Positions 46,843-46,893 of a stretch of DNA of 46,893 bases are shown here, piece by piece. The stretch comes from CAYMAX01 sp964388595. Its GTDB lineage: Bacteria; Bacteroidota; Bacteroidia; Bacteroidales; UBA932. The position numbers were made by a program, and so were the translations under genes. The stretch spans positions 1-46,893 of the forward strand of contig CAYMAX010000003.1 of the NCBI GenBank assembly GCA_964388595.1, given 5' to 3'. The notes beneath the pieces were generated by a model. The model was not told where the DNA came from. It did not search any database and worked only from the letters and a program-made list of their open reading frames with translations. How positions within the stretch are numbered: position 1 is the stretch's first letter; each line of letters starts with the position of its first letter.

Positions 46843-46893
<51 letters not shown>

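Overview
The window is a chromosomal segment of a Bacteroidota bacterium, most likely order Bacteroidales. Evidence: many genes are preceded by the Bacteroides-type promoter (TTTG or TTG, 19-21 bases, then TAnnTTTG); most genes lack Shine-Dalgarno sites; lipoproteins carry BACON and OB-fold domains; there is an Oar-like TonB-dependent receptor, a DPP5-type peptidase, LpxK (so a Gram-negative outer membrane) and a SAM-II-like riboswitch on metK. A run of exactly 100 N at 25544-25643 shows this is a scaffold from a draft genome or MAG. I cannot name a genus.

Layout. 1-4272 (minus) is a partial S10 ribosomal protein operon, rplC-rplD-rplW-rplB-rpsS-rplV-rpsC. It has its own promoter before rplC and a strong terminator just after rpsC, so the usual neighbours rpsJ and rplP are missing from both sides. 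S3 ends in a long Arg/Asp repeat tail. 4393-9011 holds an orphan solute-binding lipoprotein, an M1 aminopeptidase and a coupled SIMPL / S26-like pair in which the S26-like protein has lost its catalytic serine. 9090-24805 is a nine-gene plus-strand run: two S9 peptidases (the second DPP5-like), lpxK, a Tat-exported Gfo/Idh/MocA oxidoreductase, a HEAT plus double-DUF1080 protein, a GH2 beta-mannosidase/glucosaminidase-like enzyme, a GH29 fucosidase and an M28 peptidase. It looks like an export-dedicated glycoprotein-degrading operon that combines hydrolytic and oxidative (3-keto sugar) chemistry.

24778-29660 contains a DUF6599-like protein, a Tat-exported DUF362 protein interrupted by the assembly gap, then a BACON/OB-fold lipoprotein, a surface NUC1-family DNA/RNA endonuclease and a small DUF4878-like lipoprotein. 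29683-31440 is a C69 dipeptidase. 31429-36762 (minus) is metK-comF-cdaA-mutS2. A SAM-II-like riboswitch precedes metK, and its loop is perfectly complementary over 13 bases to the 5' arm of a terminator placed just before the metK start codon.

37009-42727 (plus) encodes a nucleoside-hydrolase-like lipoprotein, an Oar-like TonB-dependent receptor and a lipoprotein with two BACON and three OB-fold units, closed by a terminator. With the nuclease locus at 26540-29201 this suggests a dispersed surface system for capturing and degrading extracellular nucleic acids or nucleosides. That is the most system-like hypothesis in the window, and it is inference. 42835-45616 is yraN-manC-arcA, followed by pheS and a tRNA-Gly(GCC) cut by the window end. 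The many exported peptidases plus arginine deiminase fit an organism that ferments peptides as well as host glycans.
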